In this document: positions 1-12,884 of the stretch, in pieces
Layout: every line of letters starts with the position of its first letter
Numbering within the stretch: position 1 is the stretch's first letter
NCBI GenBank assembly: GCA_003254905.1
Contig: QANU01077598.1
Location: forward strand, 1-64,000
DNA length: 64,000 nt
Direction of reading: 5' to 3'
Source: Nissolia schottii
Lineage: Eukaryota > Streptophyta > Magnoliopsida > Fabales > Fabaceae
Translations under genes and position numbers: made by a program
Notes under the pieces: model-generated
Database searches by the model: none
The model's input: only the letters and a program-made list of their open reading frames with translations
Told to the model about the DNA's origin: nothing

Positions 1-265
1 TTTAATTTTTAAATTAATTTCGAGTCGGGTCGGGGCAGGTCGAGTGGGTATATGGGCCAAATTTTAAAATATTGAGTCGTGCCACGTGGCATCCCACGTG
101 GCACACCACGTCAGCGCTATTAACGGCTACGTCAGCGCCGTTACCCCCTATCCAGCCCCAGGGACTAAAACCAAATTTTCAACTTTACACGGACTAAAAC
201 TTTTATACAGGGATTAAAACCAAACTTTAAAATTTTACAGGGACTAAAAACATAATTAACCCTTT
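1..265. repeat. End of a dispersed 'gggactaaaa' type DNA-transposon repeat
   Basis: Contains repeats of (c/a)gggactaaaac spaced about 30-40 bp (171-250), preceded by two CCACGTGG palindromes and two acgtcagcgc boxes. This pattern is common at ends of legume Mutator-like or similar elements. The other end is outside the window. Confidence 0.45.
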
Positions 266-2120
266 TTTGTTATAAATTTGATTAAACAAAGGTTACAGAC
301 CACTGTTTAATCAAGTTACAAACTAGCAAAAGAGGGAGATGCTTGACGGATGAGGCATTTTCAAATTGAATTTTATATTTATTGTAGGACTCATACTTAT
401 TGAATTCTTATATGGTAGCACTACATTAGCACGTATTGTTGTTGTCCAAATAACGGGTTAGTGCAAAAAATGAAATATTCCCAAATCCTTCCTTGATTCA
501 AAAATAGAGGTTTATTTTAAATAGTTGTTGACACTAAGATTTGGTTCGGAATCTATCAGGTGTAGGGTTTAGAGTTTGTTTTGGATTAGTGAGGGCTTCG
601 ATACATATGTAGGACTATTTGATACTTTGTCTCTACAATGGGCCTACTTAGTTCAGACACCTATCCTAACTTTGATGGCATTGTCGAAGGGGTTGGGGTA
701 GGTGGCTCTTGTTAAGACAACCCCGCCCTAAATTATGGATTGTTATCTGCTGCTTCTTTGCTTTTTGTAAAGGCTTTGTTTTTCCCTTTGTTTGCACAGT
801 TGTAGAATTTTCTGTAGCTCTTGTGAACTATTTTTTGGTATCCCACTTTAGCTAGTGTGTTGGTTCTTTAGGCTCCTACTGCTTTGTTGTTTTTGGCGTT
901 GTGTTTGCCACTTGTGCAAGACCGACTTTGTTGAGCTAATTTTGAGGGGTGGTTTCTTTGTTTTTGGTTCCCCACATGGGCCAGTTTATTTCTTTGCTGA
1001 CCCTGTTGCCTATTTTAGTTGCTTGCCATCCATCCTTGGATGGTTTGAGCACTTTGCACATTCAAAGAAAAAAGAGTATTTATAGAATTCTATTTTACTC
1101 TATTGTATGTATTTGTTATTAGGAACTCATCATACGAGTATATAGAAATTAGTTTACGCAATGGCTAGCGTAATATGCGATTTGCACGGGTTAGGACTAG
1201 GATTAGGTAATTTGCAAACCTATGCATGCAGGTTTTTTTAACTTACCTTGTGCAAAAACTAGAAAAATAGTATTTTGAAGAGGACAATATTCCACTGCAA
1301 ACTTGGGAACCATTCCGTAACACCCTAGTATTTTCAATTATACTTAAGTCGTATTTAGAATTAATACCTGTTACCTCTTAATAATTGTGAAAGTGATGAA
1401 AAAAATTTCTTTTAAATACTTAATTGAATTAGTGGTGATTTTTCTCTTTTTTAAAACCATTGATAGAACATGAGCTCGTGGAATAATAATAAATATAGCA
1501 CGTTGGGATAAGACGCGTTACATTGCGTATTCCGGTCACACTTGATCTCCACTCAGTTCTCCATCACTTTCTAAGATGAGTCGAAAACATAGAAAGGAAG
1601 AGTGAGATTAGGTCTCAGTACTTCCATGCAAGTGACATCGTGCACCTATTTGATGGTAAAATTATTTATGTTTACTTTTATTAATTATTAATATAGTTGA
1701 TGACGTGTTTATTATTTAGCCCATATCATATATTCCTTAAATGTTAAAGCCCGTTATCTCTTATGGATTTATAATGGAACTAGTGTTTTTTTAACCCGCG
1801 TAATACATGGGTTTAGAAAACTTATAATTTTAGTTATAAAAAATAAAAATATTAATTTAGTTACGGTGTATAATAAGATAAAACAAATAATTTTTTAATA
1901 GAAAATATCAAATCATTATTGAAAAAAAATATAAAAGTGATGCACATTAGCATAACATAAACAAATTAATTGAGATGAATGAAATTTAACCCGAATATAA
2001 AGGAAAAAAAATAAAGTACAAATTTATTAAAGCATTTATGATTTTGCATCCACTTAAAATCATATAAAAGTATACATATTAACTACACTCTAGTTGAACT
2101 TGATTAAAATAATTGAACTA
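266..2120. other. AT-rich intergenic DNA, no gene seen
   Basis: ORFs are short and have no recognisable domain. I see no repeats beyond local AT-rich runs. Confidence 0.5.
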
Positions 2121-2897
2121 GTGAATCTCTGAACTAGTGTCATAGCTTGTTCGATGCCTAGTTCGATTTTCTTAACCTTGATGTTTGTCGAGAAATTTGT
2201 GAGGCATTTATCTCTCACTAAAAGTGAAATAATTTAGTTTAGCGTTAGAGAATCATGAGGGAACAATCCTTCGCTAAACAGAAATGTAAAATGCTAAAAG
2301 TTTATCCAGAGATTTATGCCTCGCTAAAAGGGGAGTAAATGATTTTGTGTAGTTGAAGAGAGTCATGGGGGGACTAACAATTTAGTTTAGATTGAGTGTT
2401 TTGCGAGGAGAAAAACGACGACCAATTTTATCATTAAATTACATTGATAGGTTGTAAGGGATTTGTGATGGAACAATCCCTCGCTAATAAGAAAAGTAAA
2501 ATGTTAACAGTTTAGCGAGGGATCAACGATGCGTTACTTGCTAAAAGGGAGAGAGAAAGATTTTATTTCATTGAAAAGAGTTGTGAGGGATTAGTGAGAG
2601 AAGTTTTTTTCGCTAAGTTATGTTGAGAGTTTGTGAGGGAATTGTACCTCATTGTACATATTTGAACTATTTGTGAGAGTCTCTCGCTAAATGCTTTAGT
2701 TACGAATTATATGTTATAAAGGATCATGTCCTTGCTAATTTGTCGCTAATTGTTCACTGAACTTTTTGCCCCTCATTTTTCAATTTTTTGTTACAAATAT
2801 ACATTTTGCTCGCTAATTCCTCGTCATTTCCCTGCTAATTAGCGAGAAAATTTTCCTTTGCTAAATTTCGTCACTACTCTGCATTATTCTTGTAGTG
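2121..2897. mobile_element. CACTA-like element end with subterminal repeats
   Basis: Many copies in both orientations of a short motif (ctcgctaa / ttagcgagg), typical of CACTA subterminal regions. The right terminus reads ...attcttgtagtg at 2897, the inverse of CACTACAAGAAT, followed by tca. The matching left end was not found, so it may be truncated or too diverged. Confidence 0.5.
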
Positions 2898-2900
2898 TCA

Positions 2901-3418
2901 AATTATTGTCTTCTTATTATAGTTAATAGGTAATTTATAGGAATTTATAATCTTCTCACAATTTGTGCCTTATTTGTATTTTATTTTTTTTTATGGATTC
3001 TCTCTCTCTTTATGTGACTTGTAGCTTGATTTAATTTTGACTTACGATATGTTTGAAACAATAGTAATTTGAAAAAACTATCGTAGAATGTAATGATTTC
3101 GCTCTTGTAAATCCTCTTCAAACTTGAATAATACAGGGCATAATGACACAATATGATAATTTTGCGTGACCTCTACAATGATAATCGGTAGATCTTCAAT
3201 TTTACTACTAAATAATTATATGAAACAAATATTGTAAAAACAAATTAAAGTGGGAAAATATTGTACGGTTCTACACTGTCTCGTGAAAAGGACAAAGACA
3301 CCCGACATGTCATATAAAAGATGTCAACTTGAAAGTTAATGATTATTATCATAGCAAGCTAACAACATATAGATTCATTTATTATGTATTGAAAAAATAA
3401 ATAAAATTATTTATTAAA

Positions 3419-3453
<35 letters not shown>

Positions 3454-4261
3454 NATTAAACCTCCAAAATATTGTATGAAGTAGCGATACCAACAAACAT
3501 CAAAACAAATAAAGGTCTTAGGCTGATATAAAGCTCAACAAAATCCAACAACAACAATAAAGTCGCAACTTAAAAGAATGTTTACTACACTAAATACTTA
3601 AATGTAATAAGGATCACAAGAAATGAGATCATGAAAAGTATTCATATATATATATATATATATATTTCATAACACTAATAAATCACTTCTAAGGAACAAA
3701 AATTTATCCTATTCAAATAAGAATTTTAGCTACTTAAAATTTAATATTTAATATTGAACACCGTTGAACATGCTAAAATTTCTAAACTAGTTTTATTATA
3801 ACAAAAAGGATCGCTTAAGACTTTTACATAAGTGAGAGGAACCAATTGGCACAACATATCAATACTCTATACCAAAATATTCTTCCTTATCTCTTAAGAT
3901 CAAAACTTTGAGTCCTGTCATAATCTGTCTAACATTTACAAAACAAAAGAATTCTGAAACCAGTACCTATCTTATTATAACAATAAAAAAAATGCCAAAA
4001 ACAAAATAAGGTATTTTCAAAATTTTAGATTATAAACAATTTGAGACTACGTAAATGAGTAGTTGATATTATCATTTGAATTATCGTCTTCACCATCTTC
4101 ATTGTCCGTGTGCACATCAATCTATCACCCATCCTCTTATTGCTCCTCCCAAATTGATCTATGTTCCACTCATCCTCACAAAATTTTCTTCCAACTCTCT
4201 TGTTTTCTCAATCTTGTAGGCTTCGTCAAAGTTCTATCTTCCTATAAAAGAGAAGAGTAAA
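2901..4261. other. Intergenic DNA with two (AT)n runs, no gene seen
   Basis: AT-rich. Holds dinucleotide runs at 3421-3455 and 3644-3665 and short meaningless ORFs. Confidence 0.5.
3421..3455. repeat. (AT)n microsatellite containing an undetermined base
   Basis: About 17 AT units. Position 3454 is an n, so the run length in the assembly is uncertain. Confidence 0.9.
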
Positions 4262-5190
4262 GATCCTAAATGGTCCCTAGCAAATCATAAATGGATCAAT
4301 TTAATCCCTAACAAAAATAATTGTTCTCAGTCAATTTCAAGGTCAAGTTAGTCTCTCCATATTTAGTAAACTTCATAAATGCGGTTAAATATATTTTTAT
4401 AAATATAGTTAAACATATCAAGGGCATTATCATCACTTTCTCTCCTCCACTGTCTTAGCCCCTGTGTTTCTTCCTTTCTCAACCCTTTGCAACTTCCTCC
4501 TCCAATTCTCTCCCAATTGTATCGTCTACAATTGCTCTATTTAGGTCTTCTTGTGACCACTGCCGCCGCTTCCATAACACCATCAAATCACTACACTTGT
4601 CTCTGACATTGCATCCCAAACCACCTAGGATAAAGATGGGCTAGAGGAGGAAATACCGAAAGGGTTGGGGGATAGAGAAATAGAGGGGCTGAGACAAGGG
4701 AGGAGAGATAATAATAATAATGTCCTTAATATGTTTAGCTACACTTCTAAAAAGGTTAAATAAGTTTTTGTCGTTTGACTATGTTTGACTAAATTGTAAT
4801 GAAGCCCACCAAACTTCCATCTACCATGTTATCTTTTAACGATCCAACTTAATGTTAGTGACTAAAACTAAAATATAAAATTTATCAAAGACTCAATCCA
4901 AAAAATATTAATAGGGTACAAAATAAAAATTCGAGGTTTATTAGGAGGCAAAAACTTATTTAACCCCTTCTAAAAATACATTTAACCACATTTATGAAGT
5001 GTGACTAAATACAGAGGGACTAACTTGGCCCATGTTTAAAATTGACATGGACTAACTTGGCCCGAATTTGAATTTAACAGAGACTAAATTAAACATTTTT
5101 ATTTGTTAGAGACCAAATTGACTCATATTTAAAATTAAATGGAGACCAATTTGACCCCTTTTTTGTTTCGAACCAAATTGACCCATTTGA
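4262..5190. mobile_element. Long-terminal-inverted-repeat element (about 0.93 kb)
   Basis: The left part (from about 4268) and the right part (to about 5190) are imperfect inverted copies. Both carry gtcaatttggtctctaacaa-type blocks and cttcataaatg(c/t)ggttaaat(a/g)tattttta in the same order when one is reverse-complemented. The inner 4440-4730 is of different composition and includes CT-rich DNA. Likely a non-autonomous DNA transposon of the Mutator/foldback kind. Exact TSD not resolved. Confidence 0.5.
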
Positions 5191-5770
5191 GACTTGTGAG
5201 GAATAATTTTGGACCTTTACTCGAAAGAGAAATACAAAAAAGAAAAAAAAAACGGAGTAACAATACATAAAAGAGTGAAGGTGTAAAATGAGAATAATTT
5301 TTATATTTGAGATAGGATTATGATATTTGGGATTTTTTTTATAGAAGAGAAAAATATAAAGGGATGAAAATATGTATTGACGCATCAAATCTCTACACAA
5401 ATTATGCAAAATAATTTACCTTATTATTCATATTCTTTCCGTTGCTAAATTGACTAAATTAGCTCATTAGCTTTATTATTGTATCATTCCATTATAAGGC
5501 AAACTTGTCAATTTTAAATTTATAATTTGTAATCATGTATCATGGCTGTTGAGAACAAAATTATTAACTCTCTGCTACAAAATAATTTTCTTTAAAAACT
5601 GACTTTCTTGTTATAATTCCAATTAAGAAATGAATTCTCTCGTGTGTTTGTTGTTATGTCAAGTGTGATCTCTCGTCATTAATTTATTTATTACTTGTGT
5701 CATGAATTGGTCCTGCCTCCTGAATTATTGATGAAAGATTACACTTAATCTTGCATGACAACAAAATCAC
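5191..5770. other. AT-rich intergenic DNA, no gene seen
   Basis: No domain-bearing ORF and no repeat recognised. Confidence 0.45.
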
Positions 5771-5994
5771 GTGAGAAGATTCACTCCCTTCAGGAAGTCC
5801 AACCGTGTTGCTGACTGTCTTGCCCATCTGAGCCATAATCTCCCTTCTTTTGAGGTGACGTATTTTGACGTAGCTCCCCCGGCTGCTCGACAGTTACTTT
5901 TGAATGATCTGATTCAGATCGCGTGGCCCCGTGGGAGCTAGTTTCTTTGTGTCTTCTCCTTTGGGCTTTTGCCCCTTTGTCTAAAAAAAAAAAG
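5771..5994 (+). pseudogene. 5'-truncated LINE: RNase H C-terminus, 3' UTR and poly(A)
   Basis: The plus frame from 5771 reads FRKSNRVADCLAHLSHNL...FDVAPPAARQLLLNDLIQ and stops at tag (5939-5941). This is the end of a plant L1-type LINE ORF2 (reverse-transcriptase-like RNase H). A short 3' UTR (tttgggcttttgcccctttgt) and a run of A at 5984-5994 follow. The remainder of ORF2 is absent, as expected from incomplete reverse transcription. Confidence 0.75.
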
Positions 5995-7073
5995 TATAAG
6001 CATTACTTACCTATTAATATTCAATTATTATATATTAATATTAATTTGATTTGATATTAGCATTTAGACATTTTAAGCATATATTTTGGGTATTAAATAC
6101 TTCTATATATATATATTTGATTTTTTAATTATTCGGTTTTTTTTAAAAAAATTATTGTTTACTTATTTTTTTCATTTTGTAGAAATAGATTAAGTAAACC
6201 ATGTCCCTTTTTATTGTTTATTATTATTTTATTCAATTAAACCATGTCCTCTTTGCAAATATATTTAGAAAGTTGATTTAATGTCAAATTAACACATTTA
6301 TTTTCCATTTAATATTGAAGATGGAGCCCATAAATTTGGTTGCACCTATTTAACTCATAGTTTTCATATTAATTTTAAAACTTAAAATTTTTGTTAGTTA
6401 GTATTTTTTTTGCAAGTTAATTTTTGTTAGTTAATATTATTTAATTATTAAATTGATATAATTAATGTTAGATGTTTAGTTTCCGCCCCGTGACACATTC
6501 TATTTATATTAATATTGTGTTTTATATATATAATAGATACAAGATGATATTATACATCTATCAAACAATAGTACAGAAAGAGAGAGGATGACGCGGGAAG
6601 ATTGAAAACCATGGTAAAGACTTAAGGCTCATAATCGTGGGTCACTTTGATTATTAAAATTTAAAAATAGTATTTTTAATCTCAAAAATTGTAAATAATA
6701 TGTTAAGTTAGTTCATCTATTCATTATCATTCATGTTTCACTATTTGTAATAACATTGTGATAACAATTAAAGCTACAAATGAGGTTGTGGGAGCATTTA
6801 CAGTTACAAATAAAGTAGTACGTAGCAATTGAGATTTATAGTCCCAAGTAGCGTCACAATCACATATTTAACCCCAAGTGATGCCCCAATCTTATTTATG
6901 ATCTCAATTGTTGTCACAACCTCATTTAATGTGATAAATTCACGAAAATGTGAATGTTAATAAATTGAAAGACTAACTTGACTTACGATTTAAAATTTCG
7001 GAGATTAGAAAGTCAATTTTTGAAGGACCAAAATGATTCAAAGATGCAGTTTCAGGAATCAAAATGAGCATTG
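5995..7073. other. AT-rich intergenic DNA, no gene seen
   Basis: The last 140 bp (6930-7070) resembles a fragment of the 'gactaacttgact ... ggaccaaaatga' dispersed repeats. Nothing else recognised. Confidence 0.4.
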
Positions 7074-7510
7074 TGCTCATTTGGTTAAGGTTATAGAAGT
7101 ACTTATTCAAAATGTAGAAGCAAAAGTAGAATAAGAAAAAAATTACTTTTAATTTGGATGTAGTTATAAAAGTACTTATTATTAAAATTAGAAGAATTGT
7201 CAAATTATTTGGATGTAATAAATATAAAATATACTTTTCTTCCAAAAGTTTGAATGATAAAATGATAATAATGTGAGAAAATAGTGACATCAAAAGACAA
7301 GTAGCGAAATTCTCTCCTCTTCTACTACTTTTGCTTATGGAAAAAGCAACTCCTCATTAGCTTCTGAAAGTAAGTAAAAAAACTGATTATTTTATTATTT
7401 TATTTGTTTTTTGTTTTGAGAGGCACGAACAAACAACTAATTATTGTAAGTACTTTTTAAAAATAAAATAAGTACTTTTTCATCTCGAAGAGTCCAACCA
7501 AATTGACTAA
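7074..7510. mobile_element. Possible MITE
   Basis: Left end catttggttaaggttatagaagtacttat and the reverse complement of the right end (caatttggttgg ... aaaagtacttat) match imperfectly, enclosing about 400 bp of non-coding DNA. Target duplication not resolved. Confidence 0.4.
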
Positions 7511-8467
7511 TTAATTCCTATGGTAAAACTAAGTAATGTGAAAGGATATGTGACCCTCCCTTCCGAAAATTTTAATACAGGCTCAGGGGTCTTCCCTAAG
7601 ACTGGCCTAAACTTTTATTTTAAAGAAAAAAAAAAAAAAAGGATGTGAGACCCATATAGAAGCTAGAGCCATCATCAAAAGTATTTGAGCTTATCTTCTT
7701 TATGAGCGTGGCATGAAATTCGCCAAATGGGTGCTTACAATTTCTAAATCATGGCTAGAAGATATGAACACAATCAAACAAGTTATCATCTAAAAAATCA
7801 TTCATCATAAGTGCCTTGTGGCTTTATGGCAAACAATGACAATTCGAACTTGTGAATTGTGATGTCATTTGGCAATGATAACGTACGTGCCTTAAACATT
7901 TGGCATCGTAGCTACTGTCTAGTATCCATCACTTTGCATTTCAATTACATGAGAAATTGGTACATGTTTCTAGAGTATATACTTAATTCATGTCATTAAT
8001 TTTTTGTTTTCGTAACATATAATTTTTAAATATTATAAATTAAAATGATTGATAATAATTTTAAAATATACACTAAATATGTTATATGAGTATACAATAA
8101 TTTTCTCTTTTCATTTACACGTGCATTGACATTGTGCTTAGAGATGAGTTCCCTTTTTCTTTTACAGCTTAATTTTGTCCTTTTTTGTGATTATAAGTTG
8201 CTTTTGAAGCTGTTCACACCGCTGGCCTCCACATCGGACCTGAAGCCAAAGTAGAAAGAACATATATATATCAATCAGAAATTAAAGAAACCTAATGGAT
8301 TAAATTTCGTTAGTCAACTACAAATATTGTGACACGCAACTACAGCAACACACCGGCCGCCTCAGACAAATAACCTTAAACTCTATATACAGCTTCTGTT
8401 GAAAGTGAAAGTTGTGGACCCGAGGCGATGATGGCGTTGATTCAATGAATAATTAGAGGAACAATAT
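7511..8467. other. Intergenic DNA, no gene seen
   Basis: Contains an A-tract (7624-7640) at the end of a short segment that could be a retroposed sequence. No ORF of note. Confidence 0.4.
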
Positions 8468-9100
8468 TGTCTGCGAGTAATCCCTATTTGCATAGGGAAC
8501 AAAGTTATCTAAACATGAGTAATTCGCATTCGTATAGGGAATAAAGTTACCTAAACATGAGTAGAGGGTGAGGAAGTCACATTGACGGAAGCTCGGATGC
8601 TTGGACGAAAGCTCCAAGCGAGTTCCTCTTGGAGAGAGTGTGGCGGCGGGGTGTATTTGCAAAGGCACTCCGACGCTCAAATAAGCACAAGTGTTAGGTG
8701 AATTATGTAGAAGGAAATGAGTGATACTTGGTGACCTAAGGTCACATGCTTTTATAGATGAGCTAGAATGCTAAGATAGAGATAAAGTGAAGGGAGTTCG
8801 CCTAACCACTCCCCAATTTATCTTTTTCCCTTGTTTATCTAGGAGTTAGTTGCAGATTGGAGGAAAAGTCGCAGCTATCTGCTTTTAGTTTTGTTGGGCT
8901 GGACCGAACCCGGAGTCTTGGGCTTGCGACCTTCTCCTTCTCTAGGCTTCGTGAAGCTCTCTCCTTTGGGCCGGTGTGACCAATTGGGTCTCTTCTACTC
9001 CTTAGTGGGCTGGGGCTCTTCGAGCCTTTTAGGAGATATGGGCTTCTCTCCCTCCTTAGAGAGTTGGAGCTCCTTAGACCCCGATTTTTAGCCCGTAACA
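8468..9100 (-). mobile_element. Solo LTR of a Gypsy-type element
   Basis: On the minus strand it begins TGTTACGGGCTAAAAATCGG and ends gcagaca. 633 bp. It is homologous along its length to 9594-10233 (shared blocks: gagggagagaagc, the region translating as S(V/I)GVxLQ(I/V)HPxAA, and the end tactcgc). Flanks aatat (8463-8467) and aatac (9101-9105) look like a 5-bp target duplication with one change. No primer site or internal sequence adjoins it. Confidence 0.7.
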
Positions 9101-9593
9101 AATACTAATTTTAAACTCATAGCACGCCAAATCCAATTAAGATTTTAATGTGAAAATTACAATTGTTGATTCAGTCCATTAGACATTAGAAATGTCTTCA
9201 AAAGTTTTGACCTAATGACATTGTTTGAGGCGAGAGTCGCATGTTTGGAAAAGTTGGAATTATATATTTGATTGACCTTGCTTCCATGCAGTGAATGTGG
9301 CCCTGGCTTCTAATGTTCTCATGAATTTTTGCTTTGCTGCTTGTTATTGATTAGGACTAATGTTTAAAGAAGGCCCGTAAAGTAAAAGGCGACTTACGAG
9401 TTTGAGCCTGACATGGAAGCCGGTCTGCCCCGACTTCGAGGGCCTCATTCACACACGACCAAGTTTAAATTCTAATGACTTATCTATCCAGAGTACTAGT
9501 TTTGAGATAAAGGGAACCACAATCACTCCAAAGTTGAATGAGGTTTCTGAATTGAACTCCTTATATAAAGTCTTCACTTGAAGCTCAAGAATA

Positions 9594-10640
9594 TGTTATG
9601 GGTTAAAGACCAGGAGTTTGGAGAACTCTAACCCTCTAAAGAGGGAGAGAAGCTCACCTTACCTAAAGGGCGCATACCCTATAAGGAGAGGGAGAAGCTC
9701 ACATTGCCGAAATGGCTCATAGAGGCCTCAACCCATTAAGGAGTATGGCACGCTTTCCTCACACCCTCACACTTACCCAAAGAGAGAGAGCTTCACGACA
9801 CGTAGAGGAGGAGAATGTCGCAGGCCCAAGTCTCCAAGTCCGATTCGGCCCAACAAGGCTAAAGAGGAAATGGTGCCTTCTCCTCCCCCAATCCGCAACC
9901 AACTCTTAGATAAGCGGAGAAAGATAAGTCAGGGAAGCTATTATGCAAATCCCCTTGCTCTATCTCTATCTAAACCTCCTAGTTCATCTATAAAAGAACA
10001 TGACCTCAAGTCACCAGGTATCGTTCATTCCCTCTCTAGAGAACTCACCTAATACTTGTGCTTACTTGAGTATCGGAGTGCATTTACAGGTACACCCCTC
10101 CGCCGCACTCTCTCTAAGTGAGGAACCTACTTGGAGCTTCTGCCCAAATGTTGGAGCTTCTGCCCAAGACGCCTTCCTCACCTTCTACTCATGTTCAAGT
10201 AAATTTTTTCCCTATACGAATTACTCGCCAACATTAGCGTCGTCTGTGAGGAACTTGATATCGTCTAATAAGTATCAGATTACCCCTTCTTCAAGTGATT
10301 TGATGGAAGCCAACAACATCGCTGCCAACCCCCATCTTTCTCCCCAAGGCCGGCTAGGGATGCCTTAAGAGGGAGCCTAGAACCCAGAGCACCGTGAACC
10401 TGATCCCCGAGATGGACTACCTGCGTCCATAATAGGGGAAAATGAAGTAGATTGTCGGGAGCCTAATGGTCGACACATCCCATCCTAGGTGGTCGTTCCA
10501 GATTCCCGAAATGACATAGACCTCCACGAGGTTATCCTCAAACTCTGAGACCTCATCAACGGACAAGAGCAATGTCTCAAAGCTTTAGAGACATTTATGA
10601 TTAACCATGGACAAATCATGAATGATTCTACAACAAGAAA
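9594..10640 (+). mobile_element. Truncated Gypsy-type element: 5' LTR, primer site, start of gag
   Basis: LTR 9594-10233 (640 bp, tgttatggg...gccaaca), same family as the reversed solo LTR at 8468-9100. Next is ttagcgtcgtctgtgagga (10234-10252), a degenerate form of the tggcgccgtctgtgggga primer site used by many plant Gypsy elements. A likely gag start, ATGGAAGCCAACAAC, is at 10303, but stops come soon after. No polymerase region and no second LTR follow; recognisable sequence ends near 10640. Confidence 0.65.
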
Positions 10641-10818
10641 CGTAAAAAGAACAAAATGTCTAAACCCAAAAAAAATTGAAAATTGAAAATTGAAATCAGT
10701 CCAGCAAAACAACGGCACCCAACCCCTTGAGCTTCTGGATGATGGATCAGCCTCCTCCGACCCCTCTCAAATCTTGGCTTCCTTCGACCCCAAATTCATG
10801 AACGAACTCTTGGAAAGA

Positions 10819-10992
10819 TTTGGGCTTGGGCTTGGGCTTGGAGGCAATCTTGGCAGCAGCAGGCTTAGTTGCAACTTTGGGCTTAGCGGCAGTAGTTGCC
10901 TTAGCCGGAGCCGCAGTAGAAGAAGCAGCTTTTGTCGCAAGCTTGAGAGAGTTCTTAACCTTGACGAGCTTTCCATCCAGAAGCCACACATT
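10819..10992 (-). pseudogene. Histone H1-like fragment (end of globular domain and Ala/Lys/Pro tail)
   Basis: 58 codons reading NVWLLDGKLVKVKNSLKL followed by an Ala-Lys-Pro-Thr-rich tail ending SKPKPKPK. GKLVKVKNSxKL is the end of the H1 globular domain in plants, and the tail composition fits. There is no N-terminal globular domain, no proper end, and the frame continues into unrelated sequence on both sides. Best read as a gene fragment, possibly carried by a transposon or retroposed. Low-complexity tails can mislead, so confidence is moderate. Confidence 0.5.
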
Positions 10993-11034
10993 TCTTCGGG
11001 TTATAGACTGTTTTGCAAAATGAAAATTGTGTAG

Positions 11035-12860
11035 GGACTTGTGTGCAATTTTGCAAAAGTTGGTTAGTGAAGTAGGCGATGGCACATTTTGTAATTTTGT
11101 AGTGCTGATTTTTTCAAAAAAAAAAAAGGCACCATTAAATGGCATAAAAAAGGTGAAGCATTGTGGTAGCGAACACCTATTTCTCAATAATATGTATACT
11201 GCCAATGTTGCTGGCACAATGAATCCAACTTATGCATAGCTGTCTATGAAACTTTGAGATGGAAGTATTGTACTCTTCAATTTGTCGTGATTAAATTGCA
11301 ACAAAAAGAGAAAAAGTTTCTAAGAATCTACAACTCAAAACTGTAGTTTTAGAAAGAAAGAAAAAATCCAATGAGTTGTCATATTCTCCCGCTAAAACAA
11401 ATAACAAAAAAGGGAGCACCTACTTTCCATTTAAAATATAATATCTGTACTTCAACTTTTGACACCATCTTTATAGGATGTATTTATCTCATTTCGATAA
11501 TATGTATCTTAATATCTACGTGTATTCACATTAATATACGATGTATGATATATGTGTACATATACATACATCCAAATCACATATCTCTTTTCAATTTCTA
11601 GGCCAAAATAGGCTCCGCGCCAATAGAGCTATAGGGAGAAGAAAAGGACGTGCACTTCCTCTGCCAAATTGCCAATTACAAATCGGCAAATGTTGATGAA
11701 ATGGCTAAACATCGAACCACTAATTATTTGTCAAATTGAGATATTTAATAATAGCACGTACAAAGATGGGATGAAATATCTTGTTATGATCTCTACCTTT
11801 GTTCTTTCCTATGTTCTTCATCTTCTTTGAGAGATGTTTGATGCACATATATACACTTGTGTTCTTGCATGGCTCGTGAGAAAAAATTTGGTTACTTGTT
11901 GCAGTTTCAATAATTTTTCATTGTCTAATCCTAAACCCGAAATCCATCGAATCCTTTGATCTAAGAGAGAATTTCTGATTTTATATAAAATCCCTAATTC
12001 ACTTATTCATGTTTTTGGATGCTAGCAACGACCCACACGCACAACATATAACAATCTTGACAGGTATCTGACAGTGACCAGCAAAAGGAATCAATCAACT
12101 TAGAATATTGAGCTTGCAACATTGAGCCAAAAAAGAAAAATGGAAGATTGCTAAAAACAAAGCGACGAGTAAGCGCCACTATTTATCCAAGTTGGCATTA
12201 CTTTACACAACCAAAAAGAATAGACAGAGATATGTTATGGATGCGTTTCTTTCGTATTTTAAACAAAAATATTAAAAAATTGCAAGCTTAAATAAAAGGT
12301 GAAAAATGATTTTTCGTTAAAATTTATTCTTTTTAGCTTCTATTAAAACGTTAAAATTTAACATTTTTGAGAAGTTATTCTTTTTAATTTCTTACACTTG
12401 AAAAGTTGAAATTAAATTTGTTCAGATTTTGATTATTTTAAATTATTTTTTATTAGTTAGATTAATTTTTCATAAAAAAAAGGGATCAACGTGGAATTGT
12501 GTTGACATAAGAGAAAAACAAATTCAAAGCAGAGCACAACAAAAACCAAGGCAGACTGTTGCCACTGGATGTGATGGCAGCGTCAAGTGGATGCAATGGC
12601 AGTGGTCAATTGTTGTAACGGGGGCTTGGACAGCGAAACCAAGAGGACGCAAGAGCGCACTCACGAATAGGGTTTGGAAATTTTATGCTATTTTGACTTA
12701 GTTTTCATTATTTATTGTTTCTTTTACTTTTATATGATTTACCTTATTATTTATTTATTTAATTTTTAAATTGATTTCAAAATTCAGTTAGAATATTTAA
12801 TTGTTTCAAAATTTTGAATGATGCTTATTTTAGATAGATGTTAGAGAATGGTCAAATATA
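11035..12860. other. AT-rich intergenic DNA, no gene seen
   Basis: No ORF with a recognisable domain. A stretch at 12234-12430 has MITE-like poly-A/T composition but no clear inverted ends. Confidence 0.45.
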
Positions 12861-12884
12861 AATTAAAAAAAAAATTAATGAGGT

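Noticed and set aside
855..1085. 76-codon ORF near the left end
   Set aside because: Cys/Phe-rich product of T-rich DNA, no domain, no splice partners.
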